DNA of 64,000 nucleotides, taken from the NCBI GenBank assembly GCA_008692225.1, contig VICG01000013.1, forward strand, positions 1,426,001 to 1,490,000. Direction: 5' to 3'. The notes below the pieces were generated by a model. The model saw nothing but the letters and a program-made list of their open reading frames with translations, ran no database searches and was not told the DNA's origin. How positions within the stretch are numbered: position 1 is the first letter of the stretch; every line of letters starts with the position of its first letter. The stretch is from Monilinia fructicola. Taxonomy: Eukaryota; Ascomycota; Leotiomycetes; Helotiales; Sclerotiniaceae. Shown piece after piece: positions 52,379-63,370 of this stretch. Made by a program: the position numbers and the translations under genes.

Positions 52379-53672
52379 GGCTGCTCTATCGCTCCACTGC
52401 CGACATCGAATGATAGAAAAAGTGATGGTGATAGTGGGAGGGAAAGAGAGAAAGTGTAGTTTCAAAATAGATTCGGAAGTGAAGAAAGGCTGGATGAAAC
52501 TGCTCCAACGTTCATCATCTTATGAGAAATTTCCTAATCGTCAGGTTGAGTCTATAAGTGGAGCACTTAATTCAGGAGTAAGGTTAATTAATGCAAGATA
52601 AGGATTCTAGAAGCATTATCCCTCATGGTCGTAGCTTCGGTTGTTAACGGGACGAGCCCCGTTCGTTAATCGCTTTAGCTACCTATCATCTATCCCGTTT
52701 GAAAAAGTTAAGCTTATGAAATGACGAATTAGAGGAGAGAATATTCCCCGAAAGCAAGGTACGCATCCAGCACTGGAAATTGCTGTGACATACTCCGCCA
52801 TTCACTAAATGAACGTTAGTTAATGGATTCTACCTGGTGTGCTTCAATTGAATAGTTGGAATCTCTCGCGTAGGTCAACTTTTGATCTTGTAATCGATCC
52901 AGGATGGTATTTGGTAAGTTTTATCCAAGAAGTCCAATGATAAATTCTATTCGCTAGATTTATATGAACCGACCGACCCATGGAGTAGAATCATCGGTTC
53001 GGTTATTTTAGAACGTGCCGTCTGGTGCCCCTTGCACGTTTCATGTTTTTCCGAGCCGAAGCCCCCACCTCAAATAAAGCATGACTTGAGCCTAGATGGA
53101 TGACAACGTGAATTTCAACACAATAAACCACCAAATATCTTGCAGAACTGACAACTCATAGAGAGATGATTTCATGCTTATATAGCAAAATATCATGAAC
53201 GCTCACCTCTGGCTGAGCATATATGCTATCTTCAGCAAGAGACCTGAAGTGATTACTTGTCACACGGGCTATAACCTTATATACCTAGGTAGCTGGTCAT
53301 GAAACGGATCCTTCACCTCGAGCTCCGCCCCAATCAACGCATATAATCGATCAAGTGATTGCAACGTGGGGGCTTAACCCTCATTGCCATCTTTTCGTAC
53401 AGAATTAACCAATTGTATTCTACTTTTCCTCGAAGAATAAATAGGACCGCCCTTCAAATGATGGATTTCTCCATCTTCACTGTGCCAAAATTAGCATCTT
53501 ACAATGTCCTACATTGATTATGATAAGGTCTTGAGCATCTCACATTTTTGGTCATCTTCCATGTGTGTTGAAGGTGATGTGTATTTCTTTGTTAACTTCT
53601 CGTAAGTAGTAAGAGTGCTCTCGGGATAACCTCAAATATCATCCATTGAAAAGCTATTCATCTCTCCTCAAA
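52379..53672. other. Divergent intergenic region
   Basis: Separates the GT25 gene from the S/T-rich membrane-protein gene. It contains a small inverted repeat (TAACGGG, 5-base loop, CCCCGTT, near 52651-52669) and a CCTAGGTAG motif at ~53284. No gene is seen. Confidence 0.5.
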
Positions 53673-54583
53673 ATGGCCCAAGTATGGACATTTGAGACAC
53701 CAATTAGCGTTAATGCAACATTCCCTGTAAACCTCACCTGGAATCCACGGACTTTTAATACCGTCGATTATGGAAACTTTCTCTTGAATCTGTGGCTCTT
53801 GCGCGAGGATGCACAAGGGGACACGGTAGTCTCTGTGCATCTACCGCATCTTCTTGCCTGTAAGTTCTTCAATTGATAATTTGAATCCAAATATAGAGAC
53901 ATTCGTACTAAAAGATACAAGGTGATCATAAAGTCTACAACTATTCTGTTCTATGGACACCAACACTTGATGATATCGATTTCAATGTTCCGCAAGCTGG
54001 AACCCATCAATTGGCATGGGAACAGAGTAAGAATAACCCAGATCTTAACCCATTAAACACGAGCTTTGAAGGTTACTCAAGAGGATTCAATGTCAAAGCA
54101 CCTGTCTCCTCGGGTTCTTCATCAATACCTACCGCCACAGAAACATCTGCCTCAAATTCCTCCGCTACATCGTCAACATTAATAACCTCATCTACCTCTA
54201 CCCCCCAAGAATCCAGCACTTCCAAGTCCACTTCATCATCATCCGGAAAAGTCACCCCCACCGTAATCGGTCTAGTAATCGGTCTCCTCATTCTACTCGT
54301 CCTTTTCATCTGTACAGCCTTCTGGGGTGTACAACGGTATCGACGTGTGCAAAATAAAGCACTCAATCCAGATACTGTACCGCCTGGCTGTAATTTATCG
54401 CCGAAATCGCAAATCTCTCATAGCTCGCCGCCAAATTCACAACCACTATCGCCAGGAGAATTGGAAGGATATCAGCAAAGAGATCAAACGCCAGCCGAAC
54501 TACCCGCTACTAGGGGTATGGCGGAGGTATCTTCCACACTTTTTATTCATACAAGTGAGACGTCGAATGGATATTCAGGTTAG
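53673..54583 (+). CDS. Ser/Thr-rich single-pass membrane protein with an extracellular beta-type domain
   Basis: Exons 53673-53859 and 53922-54583, with a 62-bp GTAAGT...ACAAG intron (branch GTACTAAA), give 282 residues. Residues ~1-115 include WTFETPISVNATFPVNLTW and repeated W and F positions, as in fungal Ig-like/beta-sandwich surface domains with several N-x-T/S sites. A Ser/Thr stalk (~123-172) leads to a strong transmembrane helix (~176-199, VIGLVIGLLILLVLFICTAF). A basic YRRVQNK stop-transfer and a cytoplasmic Pro/Ser tail follow. The layout resembles cell-wall stress sensors and mating/adhesion receptors. No signal peptide is present at the chosen ATG, which is odd for this topology. 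An upstream exon may be missing, or the protein uses the single helix as an anchor. Function unknown. Confidence 0.75.
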
Positions 54584-55192
54584 ATCGGGCAAGTAAAAGT
54601 TCAGTTTCTTGTATGAGAGTCAGTCAGGCATTTGCTTATTCGGGGACCCTTGAGATTTGTTCCGCTTCTTGCAGATATGGCGTCACGTGGTATGACAAGG
54701 TATAAGGAAAGGTGGAAGACATATGATAATATATAAAGATGGTTTAGATTGGAGTTAAGGGGTCGAGGTGTGAGGTGTGAGGTCTGAGGTGTGAGGTCTG
54801 AGGTTTAGGGGAAAGTTCTGTATGCATGGCAATAGATATGAAAAATATCGTGGACCAACTGAATTAAAACGGAGCTCGATAACTTTAAGATTACAATTAT
54901 AGCTATATGAGTTTCGAATTTAAACATACGTATAAGGTATCTTCAGTTCATCCATTTTCATTCTCGCTTAACTTTGATGATGAAGAGGGGCCTTCGACCA
55001 CTGATTATTCAGAAGAATTTTCATCTTTCGTATAAAGTACGATATAGCCTGATCAACTTTCATTACCTATGAGAGCCTTCCTATGAATACTCGCAGTTGA
55101 GATTTAATCTATCAAAACTTGCCCCGCTGCCTTTCCGGTACAAACCATGGACTGAATCACCAATTACCACCTTTTCAAAAACCCGCCAACCT
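54584..55192. other. Intergenic spacer
   Basis: Contains a GTGTGAGGT-type short repeat (about 54760-54810) and AT-rich DNA. The plus-strand frames at 55097-55574 are antisense to the decayed gene that follows and are not called. Confidence 0.45.
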
Positions 55193-55927
55193 CTAGCGGA
55201 TTTTGTCTTCCCATCTGAGGAATACCATAAAACGATCCCCGTATCCTTCGGTGTAAATCTTCTTCTTCGGATACTCAACCGACTTTTCTGCAACGCACTC
55301 ACCTGTTCCGATGATCCAAGCCCAAGACTCCTTGTCGACTCTCCACCAACCATCCTCACGCGCATCCTACTTCTGCATCGCTGGACCAAATGACCAAAAC
55401 CCCTTTTCGACATCGTTGACTCAGATTAGCGATAAATCTAGACTCCGAGATTTCGATATCCTTGTTCCTTCCTTGGCATATATCGCCGGCCTGCCTAGGT
55501 GGGATTCGAACCGCGAGTATATCATCGTCTCCAGCTGCGTCTCAGTGATGACCGATCGTGCCTTTGTATCGTAAGGTAGCCGAAGAGTTGATATCAGGGA
55601 GAAAGGCCATGGATGGTCAAATGACCCCTGGAAGAAATCGAGCCATAGTACGATATGTGTCAACAGAAGCAGCGGTCGTGCCTCTCTCTCACCGATACCC
55701 AAAACAGGACGATTGAATATGGTAGAAGAGAGGAGATCGAAAATCCGAGCCGAAGGAATCGTCATTCCGTGGAATGCGAGGAAGTGATCATGATGGACGA
55801 TGGCTAGAGTTTTCATTCGATCGTGGATCTCCCCGCTTGATCTTTCGATTTGTCTGCGAAGGCGGCACGACGACAGAATGAGCGAAGGGGATCCAGGCAA
55901 TCTTTTGCGCGTTCGATCTTGCTCCAA
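55193..55927 (-). pseudogene. Decayed conserved fungal gene with two in-frame nonsense codons
   Basis: One minus-strand frame reads protein-like for 245 codons, broken only by TGA (55421-55423) and TAG (about 55376), ending at TAG 55193-55195. It includes QIERSSGEIHDRMKTLAI, FDHPWPFSLIS, ETQLETMIYSRFESHLGRP, then NDVEKGFWSFGPAMQK, DGWWRVDKESWAWIIGTGE and YGDRFMVFLRW. The Trp-rich C-terminal part, with spaced WAWI.GTGE and DRF.V.LRW, has the look of a conserved domain, but I cannot name it. Both stops could come from CGA/CAG or TGG by one transition. Upstream, frames overlap (MNSIAEIVGFRIYWSK at about 55968 in another frame), so a frameshift near 55900 or a lost exon is likely. Unlike the indel-broken genes here, the damage is by substitution. 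Confidence 0.5.
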
Positions 55928-55984
55928 TAAATACGAAAGCCGACAATTTCAGCGATGCTATTCATGGTCACTTTTCGATCAGCG

Positions 55985-56787
55985 TGTGTGATACCTCTTA
56001 GTGCCCGTGCGAATCTGTCTGCAGCCCATAAGTTGAATCTGACCTATCTAATCCCCTTTACCATCTCCAGCAGGTATCAATGCAGTGATGCGGCAATACT
56101 TCTAGTCAGCCAAACTTATTTTCTCGAGACGAGATCCCAGCGGTGGAAGTATCATGACGTGAAGACAGCGTGACTTGAAGCGAAATATTTCTGAAAAGGT
56201 ATTGTGATGGGTGGGGCTCTGGAATATCGGTGCATTTGGGTGGTCAAGCTGCGGAATATATGATATTTGAAATTCAAAGTCGATTATGGATGCTTAGCAA
56301 AGTACCCTGAACACGCCTATGTTGAAGCATTACCGGAGATAATCGGACCGTACCATGTAGTTTGTGATAGATTCCATATCCTGGGGCCTTTCAGACACCT
56401 TGACTCGCCGATGAAAAGAAGAATGGAGGTCGATAAACTGCAAAAGCCAAAGATACGATTTGGTCGATTTGAGCCGCGTGATAAAGATTACAATAGAAGC
56501 AGCGAGCCATCAAAAAATTTGTCATCAATCACTAATCAAAATCATTTTAATGTATGATTTCAGGCAGGAAACAAGTCAATTCTTCACCCATCCCGGGCCC
56601 AGTCTTCATATTTATTGGTACCAAGCTCTGAGTCGTCCATCACCAACCCTCAACTCGGATCGTATCACGGCCTTGGGCCCAATCGGAAAGCAACGTCGAT
56701 AATACTAGGCTCTTCAGGGCGCCACCCTCTCCACGGACGGTAAATATAGGTTCAGGAGAGCCAACTGCTCCTCCCTCCCCCCACTGC
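55985..56787. other. Intergenic region
   Basis: The plus frame at 56267-56557 has a plausible-looking start but no recognisable motif and no extension. I do not call a gene. Confidence 0.4.
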
Positions 56788-57349
56788 CTACTGGCCTCTT
56801 CTACGCTTGGTGCTTCTCTCACCCTCCTCTCCACCAACCTTCGCCTCCCGGTTTGCCTGCAGCCAATTTATTAGCGATCTATTTTTAAATCCAGCGCCGA
56901 GATGTAACGATGAGCACGCGATCTAATGGCAATATACATACTCTTAATTCTTCGAGCTCTGCTTTCAACAAAGCAATCTCCCCTTCCTTCTCTGCAAGCT
57001 CCTGATCCTTTCTTCTGATCGTCTCGCCCTTTTCTTTGCCATCAGTCCACCATTTGTGGATTTCGTCATCCTTGTCGAGGATCTTATCCTCAAGTTCTCC
57101 CTGGAAGTACTTTATTAGTAACATGTTTGGCCTAGATTTGCTACTAGGTTTGGTTTGACTTACGACTTTCTGGTTCAGCCGACGGATCTCTTCGCTCTGG
57201 CCATGAAGGACCACGTTGGCGAAGCTCAATTGAGTGTCGTGGTCAAAGATTGGGCCGAGTTCCTCAGCCGCTGGTCGTCTTTCAGCGAGGAAATCTAGAT
57301 ACTCAGATGATGAGGAGGAGGCGGAGGGCGATTGTCCACTGGTAGCCAT
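56788..57349 (-). CDS. Small coiled-coil protein
   Basis: Three exons on the minus strand: 57349-57164, 57100-56942 and 56856-56788. Introns are 63 and 85 bp, both with GTAAGT/GTATGT donors, CTAATAA-type branch sites and CAG acceptors. The product is 137 residues. An N-terminal Ser-rich segment (SASSSSSEYL) is followed from about residue 50 by a continuous heptad-rich helix: EEIRRLNQKVGELEDKILDKDDEIHKW, then KGETIRRKDQELAEKEGEIALLKAELEELR. It ends in a basic tail with TKRRR, a possible nuclear localisation signal. No catalytic motif is visible. It may be a structural or adaptor protein. The family is not recognised. Confidence 0.7.
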
Positions 57350-57357
57350 CTTAGATA

Positions 57358-57415
57358 CTTGGTTGAGTTGGTTGAGTTGGTTGAGTTGGTTGAGTTGGTT
57401 GAGTTGGTTGGGTTT
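57358..57415. repeat. GGTTGAGTTG decamer array in the leader of the coiled-coil gene
   Basis: Five to six perfect tandem copies of a 10-bp unit, ending about 8 bp upstream of the minus-strand start codon at 57349. On the transcript strand it reads CAACTCAACC, so it would lie in the 5' leader or core promoter. Confidence 0.85.
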
Positions 57416-57739
57416 GTTGGTGTTGCGATTTTATCAGTTGGATGTCAATCGTATAAAATTCTCTTTCCGTAGATTGAGAAATGGTACCGTGGTTTTGTAA
57501 AATTTCAAGGAAATCAGCAACGAAAGCTGAAACTTACCTTTAACACTGGCGGCTATAGCCGACAATGGTAGCTATTGTGTCATTGCGGGGCACGCGAGAC
57601 AATGGACTCTAACCCCCTGAAAACGGTCTCCAGATTGTCATTGGGCTTCCATTTACGCTACTCTGAGATTAATCGATAAGGAAAGTGAGTGCCAACGGTA
57701 CAGGTCTAAAGATTCACCCTAGATCCATACGAGAGTATG

Positions 57740-59620
57740 GCAGCCGTCTTAGATAGACGCCTACAAGCGAATGAGAATCTTTAATGCATTACATTGAAAA
57801 TTTCTCGAAAATTTATGGCACTCTGAATTGTGCATCATCGAGTGATTTTGAGTTTGAACGGCCTTTGGGAAAGCCTTCCCATAAACTTATTTAGTAGGAG
57901 GCAGGTGCCAGCGAACACAGCTATGACATCCTAGATCGTAAAGTTCAAAAAACTTCTCAGCTGTTACAAACAACTGAAATATGTAAGAAAATAAAGAGAT
58001 CCACAATTCAAATGAACTATGTGTATAAACCCAAATGAAGAGATTGTAAACGCCAGTAAGCAAAGCTCTTATGTATGAAATTGTTCAGTTCGAGGTTCTC
58101 CTGACAACTGTAGCGGATTGAGCCTGTTCAATTGTATTAAGGTGTCTGTAGCCTAATAAGAACCTGTGTGTAAAGCTATTTAAAAGTAATAGCAGGCAGT
58201 AGAGAGCAAAGCTATCATGCATTCAAATGTGAAATTGAAATTTTTTCGACAATCATAGAGCATTGAAATTCAGGGGTGATGTTGAGGGGTATGCAACCAA
58301 AGCACATCTCGTAGCGAGCTCATCCAAAGAGACAGTAGAATCCAGAGAACAAAACTATAGATTGCTCAGATCTTAGATTATAATCGTCTTAACCGTAACA
58401 ACAACTTGATATATGCGGCGAACAGCGACAAGTGTACAATACGTCTTAAACCAAAGCGGATCTCTGTATGATCTCATCTAAAAGGATATCACAGGCGAAC
58501 AAGCGAACCTTTCAAGTTTTAAACCCTGAAATTTCATGGGAACGATGATTTGATTTGTATGGTAGCTTCGAGGGCTGTAATTGAAGCGGATTCTGTATTA
58601 AAAGGATTTCAAAGGCCAGCAAGCAAAGTTATAAAGTACTAAAGACTTATATTCTGCAGTGATGGATATTTGATTCATTCGGCAGTGGTAAAGGGTCTGC
58701 AGCCGAATCTGACCTTTGTCTGAGCGCCTTAAAGGGGTGGTAGATGATAGTAATCCGATTTCTCCAGTGGCGTTAAAGGACCTGCAACCGAAGTAGATCT
58801 CTTTATAAGCGCATGTAAAGGGGTGGCAGAGGCGATAGCAATCTAGTTTATCCCGTAGCCATTAAGGGGTCTGCAGCCGGTAAGAAGTCTGCAGCCGGTA
58901 AGGGGTCTGCAGTCGTTAAGGGGTCTGCCGTGGTTAAGGGGGCCCGCAGCCAAAGCAGATCTCATTATAAGCGCATCTAAAGGGGTGGTAGAGGCGATAG
59001 CAATCTAGTTTGTCCAGTAGCCATTAAGGGGTCTACAGCCGGTAAGGGGGCTGTATCCATTAAGGGGTTTGTAGCCGGTAAGAGTCTGCAGCCGTAGCAG
59101 ATCTCATTATAAGCGCATGTAAAGGGGTAGCAGAGGCGATAGCAATCCAGTTTGTCCGGTAGCCATTAAGGGGTCTGCAGCCGTGGCAGATCTTCAAATA
59201 CATCCACAGGGCCTGCAATGCTGCCTCTAGCCATTGAAAGCACAAGAGTAAGGGTTCGCAGCAACAACACAGCCTCTTTAATTCAATCACAATCGCTCAG
59301 ATCGTTCTTCATCCAACCACTCACGACCAGTGGATGGCAGAGGCTAGCGAGCAAAGCCAAATGGTATGAAATCCTTACATTTCGACTGTCTTAACAGAGA
59401 CGGTAATTTGCCTTGTGCAGTGTCATCAAGATGTTGGTGACGTTAAGGGGTAATGTATTTACAGCCGAAAGAGAACTCTGTGTATCATACACAGTCCATA
59501 CATGTATGTACCACCCTTATAGATAGTAGACGAGCTTATTCATACGGGCGGTAGAATGCAGTGAGCAAAGTTACAGCGTATCTTTTCAAGTTGTATCAAC
59601 AGTTACCCCGGACGGACTTT
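57740..59620. repeat. Degenerate ~145-bp satellite array with nested 18-bp expansion
   Basis: A recurring block reads roughly TGCAGCCGAAGCAGATCTC, then TATAAGCGCATCTAAAGGGG, then TGGCAGAGGCNAGCAAGCAA-AGCTATNNTATGAAAT. I recognise about 13 copies, with AGCAAAGC-like anchors near 57760, 57905, 58050, 58192, 58338, 58490, 58610, 58742, 58830, 58990, 59131, 59340 and 59550. The copies from 58.72 to 59.19 kb are the most alike, and in them an 18-bp subunit (TAAGGGGTCTGCAGCCGG) has multiplied locally. Outer copies are strongly diverged. No coding potential, tRNA or transposon termini are visible. Confidence 0.75.
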
Positions 59621-60548
59621 GCTCAAGGGGATTTTAACGTCTGCTACCACGCTGGATGAGGTTACACTCTTGCAGATTACGCCACAGAATCCCAATCTAA
59701 GTTTGCTAATCCTATTGACCATTATATGAATGAACTATAACGATCAACATTTTCTGCTGGATTCTACCGTCAACTTTTTTGAGATCTTAAGCTCAAATGA
59801 AGATAAGAAGCGATGGCAGGAGGAATTCGCGGACTACCGTGACTGAGCCATCTCTCGTTTTGATCAATGCGTTTCTTTAAAAAAGATTGACCCCACCAAA
59901 ACATCTCCCCACCTTCTTTCCCCAACCATCTTCTTCCTTGCAACCACCACAGATAACTCTTTTGCTTCTTTTTTCTGAATCATTTCCAGCTTTTGATGAG
60001 CGGAGAGACGTGGGCAAAGAGCCATAAAAGATTACTCGACGACGGCGCCTCGAACCAAATCTGTCGCAGCCTCCTTTATTTGAAGTCCAGATCTTAAATT
60101 CCATTGTCGCAAAGCTTCTTCTCTTCTCTTCTCAGTCGCAAAACCTCGAAGTTGGAGCCAAGATCAACTTAATATCTTCGTCGCAAAGCTTCCCCTTCAA
60201 GTTCTTGATCGTAAGTTCCTCTTATTACAGCCAAAATCAGTTTAACTCCATCGTCGCGAGCCCTCCCGTTCATTTCGGTCGCAACTTCCTCAAGTTGATG
60301 CCGTCATCTTGACTTCATGGTTGAGACTTCCTATTCTTGATAAAGCCTAATAGATATTAAGCTACATATTTCAAAATAGCCATAGTGAGTTCAAGCTATC
60401 TCGATATCCCTTCATCTATTATTTCTCTTGTCCCAAAAAGATCGGAACGATAGTGATTTTGAAAGTATAATAATTAACCTAATGGAGGCTTTATCCAGAC
60501 AGAATTTACAACGCCACCGGAGCAGCGACGAAGAGGACAACAGACGAT
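59621..60548. other. Upstream region of the 885-aa gene
   Basis: No gene is supported. Three near-repeats of GTCGCAAAGCTTC / GTCGCAAAACCTC / GTCGCAACTTCCTC with CTCAAGTTC context occur at 60100-60300, just before the gene. They may be promoter repeats or leader sequence. Confidence 0.45.
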
Positions 60549-63370
60549 ATGAGCGACTCAAAGCCAGAGGAATCGAGCCTTTTCGATACACACGAGAAGT
60601 ACCTTCATCTAAAGTCTGTTTCAGACAAGAAACTCGAATATCTTGCACGAAAACCCGACGACAAGAAGAAATTGGTGGATGTAAGCGCAGAAGCAAGGGA
60701 AAGAGCTGGAGCTGTTCTCAGGAGTTGGAAGCACCTGGGACAATTGCGCAAAGCTTGTCAGAACGAAGCAAATAGCGTATGGCTAACAGCCGGCGAGGAG
60801 ACAAGAACTCAAATCTTGACGCGAATAATGCCTAATATACCTAAACTTCGCCGTCCGGACCTTGCATCCGTATTCGAGTATGTAATGCTGGACGACTTAA
60901 GTAAGGAGGCGGGCATACCAAACAGGGACCATTACTTATGGCCACAGCTAAACGTTCAAGTTCTATCCAAAGACCCAAGTTGTTTGATTAATCTCCTTGC
61001 CAACAGAAGTCATCACCAACCATATGAATTTGTGCGGGTAGACACCCGATATCTGCGAGGATCAGGCAAGCTTCTGATACTCTGAAATTAGCGTTCAAAA
61101 TTACTGACTGTTGCCTGTTACAGAAGTTCACTCGGCGGTGATACTTCCAAAATTGAATGATCTCGACTCAAATTTCCGCATGATGCTATACGATAACGAA
61201 TCGTATGGGAGAATCGTAGTACGGAACAATGATTCAGATAGCCGTGAAGGATACAAGAAGGATGGTAAAGTTTGCTTTGGTGGTGCATTCAACATATCTG
61301 AGGGTTTGAGCATCATGGAAGCTCAACAGGGACTTCTGGAATTCTTAATTCGCTACTGCTGGGAAGTAATTTCGAGCATGACCCAGTCGCCCAATTCAGA
61401 TATAACACCACCGGAGTGCAATATACAAGTCCATCTGATAGAACCAAAATGGCCAGAAATAGGCATGGATAGGGATTTTTCAAACTTCTACGGCGCACCG
61501 CAAATGCAAATGCGGACGGACTTCTCAAAATTGAGAAATATGTTCCATGTCCGTCATACTCTAGCAATGGATCACGTGTGGCTATTACGAATCAACCCCG
61601 GATATCTTGAGAAAAATATTGAAGGGTTCACTCAGCAGAATGATCCGGACAGTCAGAATGTCGTCCGTGTGCTTTCCGAAGCTTTTCTTTCCTTGAAAAG
61701 ATGGGAATGTCTCCGCGATTTGGCGGCTGAGGCTGAAAGACTCCAGAAAGAGTATGAGAAGACGCCTCAATATCATCTCCAAGCAGTTTTCGCACCGCCC
61801 CAGCAATACCTCGTAGCCGTGTTGAAGCTTTTCAAAGTGTGAGTTATTGTGTGAATCTTTAGAATTGCTATGTAATGCTAATACAGCTATGTAGACTGAT
61901 TGACTTCGGGGACGACATGATGGACTCGTTGAGGTTCGGCAAAGAGGAATCGGTAGCGCTTGGTCAGTTCTGCAGGTGTTTGAAAGCTACCTTGGAGTCA
62001 GACGAAGCTGAAATGAAAGAGGACAAACAGCCGGAGATGGGGCGCCTTCTGCATAACATGGTGTCAGGAAAGCGGTCGATGCATGTCTTCGATTTCATGG
62101 ACGATCTGGAACAAGAATGCATATATGAAAGCTCTGAAGGAAAGAGAATTTCCGTTAAAGGGAGAATGCTTAGTGCTTGTTTGGCCCATTTCTTGTCAAA
62201 TTTGGGTCTAATTGGGATCGCCACGTACGAAGTGTGGAAGGACTGGGCTGAGCAGATAGGTGCAGCACCGAAAGACGAAAAGAACATGATCCCTAAAAAG
62301 GATTTGAAGATGGAGGAAACAGCTGTTGCAACAGATAGGATTCTATCTGTTTTCAAGGATAGACTTTGTGAATTAGGATCTCTTGCGGATAACAAATTCA
62401 GCTATCCGATAGATGCCAAGCGGTCAGAGGAAAGTGCCAGGAGTCTGCGTAACGCCGAGCAAGCCCTTGACGAGTTTTGGCAATACGTCGACAAAATAAT
62501 GTTGAACAACGGTTTCTCGGGATTTTTGAAGGTTTCGGGTATGGATATAGGGTTTTGGAGTAAGTCTACCTGCTACTTTCTCATGAAAATATCTAAACAG
62601 TCGTTTTAGGAACACCAGAATGGCAAGCTCCAAATATAACTACCCACGAGTCGAGGGTCACTATGCCCGCAAGAGTTGTTTCGGCCAACAATTTGAGTGC
62701 CAAACCATCAGAAATCTTCGCCAAGGACACCCCATACGTCATTTTGATTAGTGAGAGAGCGATGAAAGTATTTGTAGAGATTTTTCGAGCGACTCCATCA
62801 AGCACAGATAAGAAGAAAAGAATCCATTTCAAGGAATTTATTGATGCGATGGGGGAGGCAGGATTTGCAGCCATAAAGCACCATATGTCGATGTGGCATT
62901 TCCAACCGGAGGGAGTTCCCCTGTGGGCCGATCCGGCCTTGGCTCATGGGATTATGGTAAATGCGCCATGGCCGGACCAGAGAATCTCAACAAAATACGC
63001 GTATCAACTAGGCCAGAGACTCCATAGGCACTACTCGTGGACCATAGAGACGTTCACAGCGAATTGCAACCTGAATACTCATTGGGTTGCACGATTTGAC
63101 GCTGTAGAGTATTTGCAGGGAGAATCGGTTGCAGCAACACAAGCGCAACCAAGAGTATCGTTTTCAGAAGTAGTTCTAAGAAACAGACAGGTAGAAAAGT
63201 TCCAGGAACAGGAAAGAGAGTACTGCAATGAGAGAAAAGAGAGACATCCAATCTGGATCGGGGATGTTTGCTGCAGTGAGATGATTGGATTTCGAACAGC
63301 AGAGAAAGGTGTTGGACAAAGAAGCGAACCGAAGAAGAAATACCCAATTTTGTTTGGAAATTGGGCATAG
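60549..63370 (+). CDS. 885-residue hypothetical protein with a HicA/dsRBD-like C-terminal region
   Basis: Exons are 60549-61065, 61124-61838, 61895-62559 and 62610-63370. Intron 1 has a GC donor (TCAG|GCAAGC...TTACAG). Introns 2 and 3 use GTGAGT and GTAAGT. All phases agree and the frame is clean. The N-terminal ~630 residues have no recognisable motif. They are mixed alpha-helical, with acidic and Lys-rich stretches. Residues ~704-780 read IHFKEFIDAMGEAGF, HHMSMWHFQPEG, NAPWPDQRISTKYAYQLGQRL and HRHYSW. This pattern matches the x-F-x-x-A-M-x-x-x-G-F ... H-x-P ... R-L-x-x-x-Y-x-W arrangement of fungal proteins with a HicA-like (double-stranded RNA-binding-fold) domain. The HicA link is inference from pattern alone. 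No signal peptide or membrane segment. Start chosen at 60549 because it opens the frame that splices cleanly. Confidence 0.75.

Noticed and set aside
52651..52669. A hairpin (TAACGGG/CCCCGTT) as a structured RNA or terminator
   Set aside because: The stem is only about seven pairs, is not associated with a gene end, and rho-independent terminators are not relevant in a fungal nucleus.
55490..55520. A tRNA-like B box (GGTTCGAATCC on the minus strand)
   Set aside because: No matching A box, anticodon arm or acceptor stem can be drawn around it. The bases are explained as codons of the decayed gene (IYSRFESHLG).
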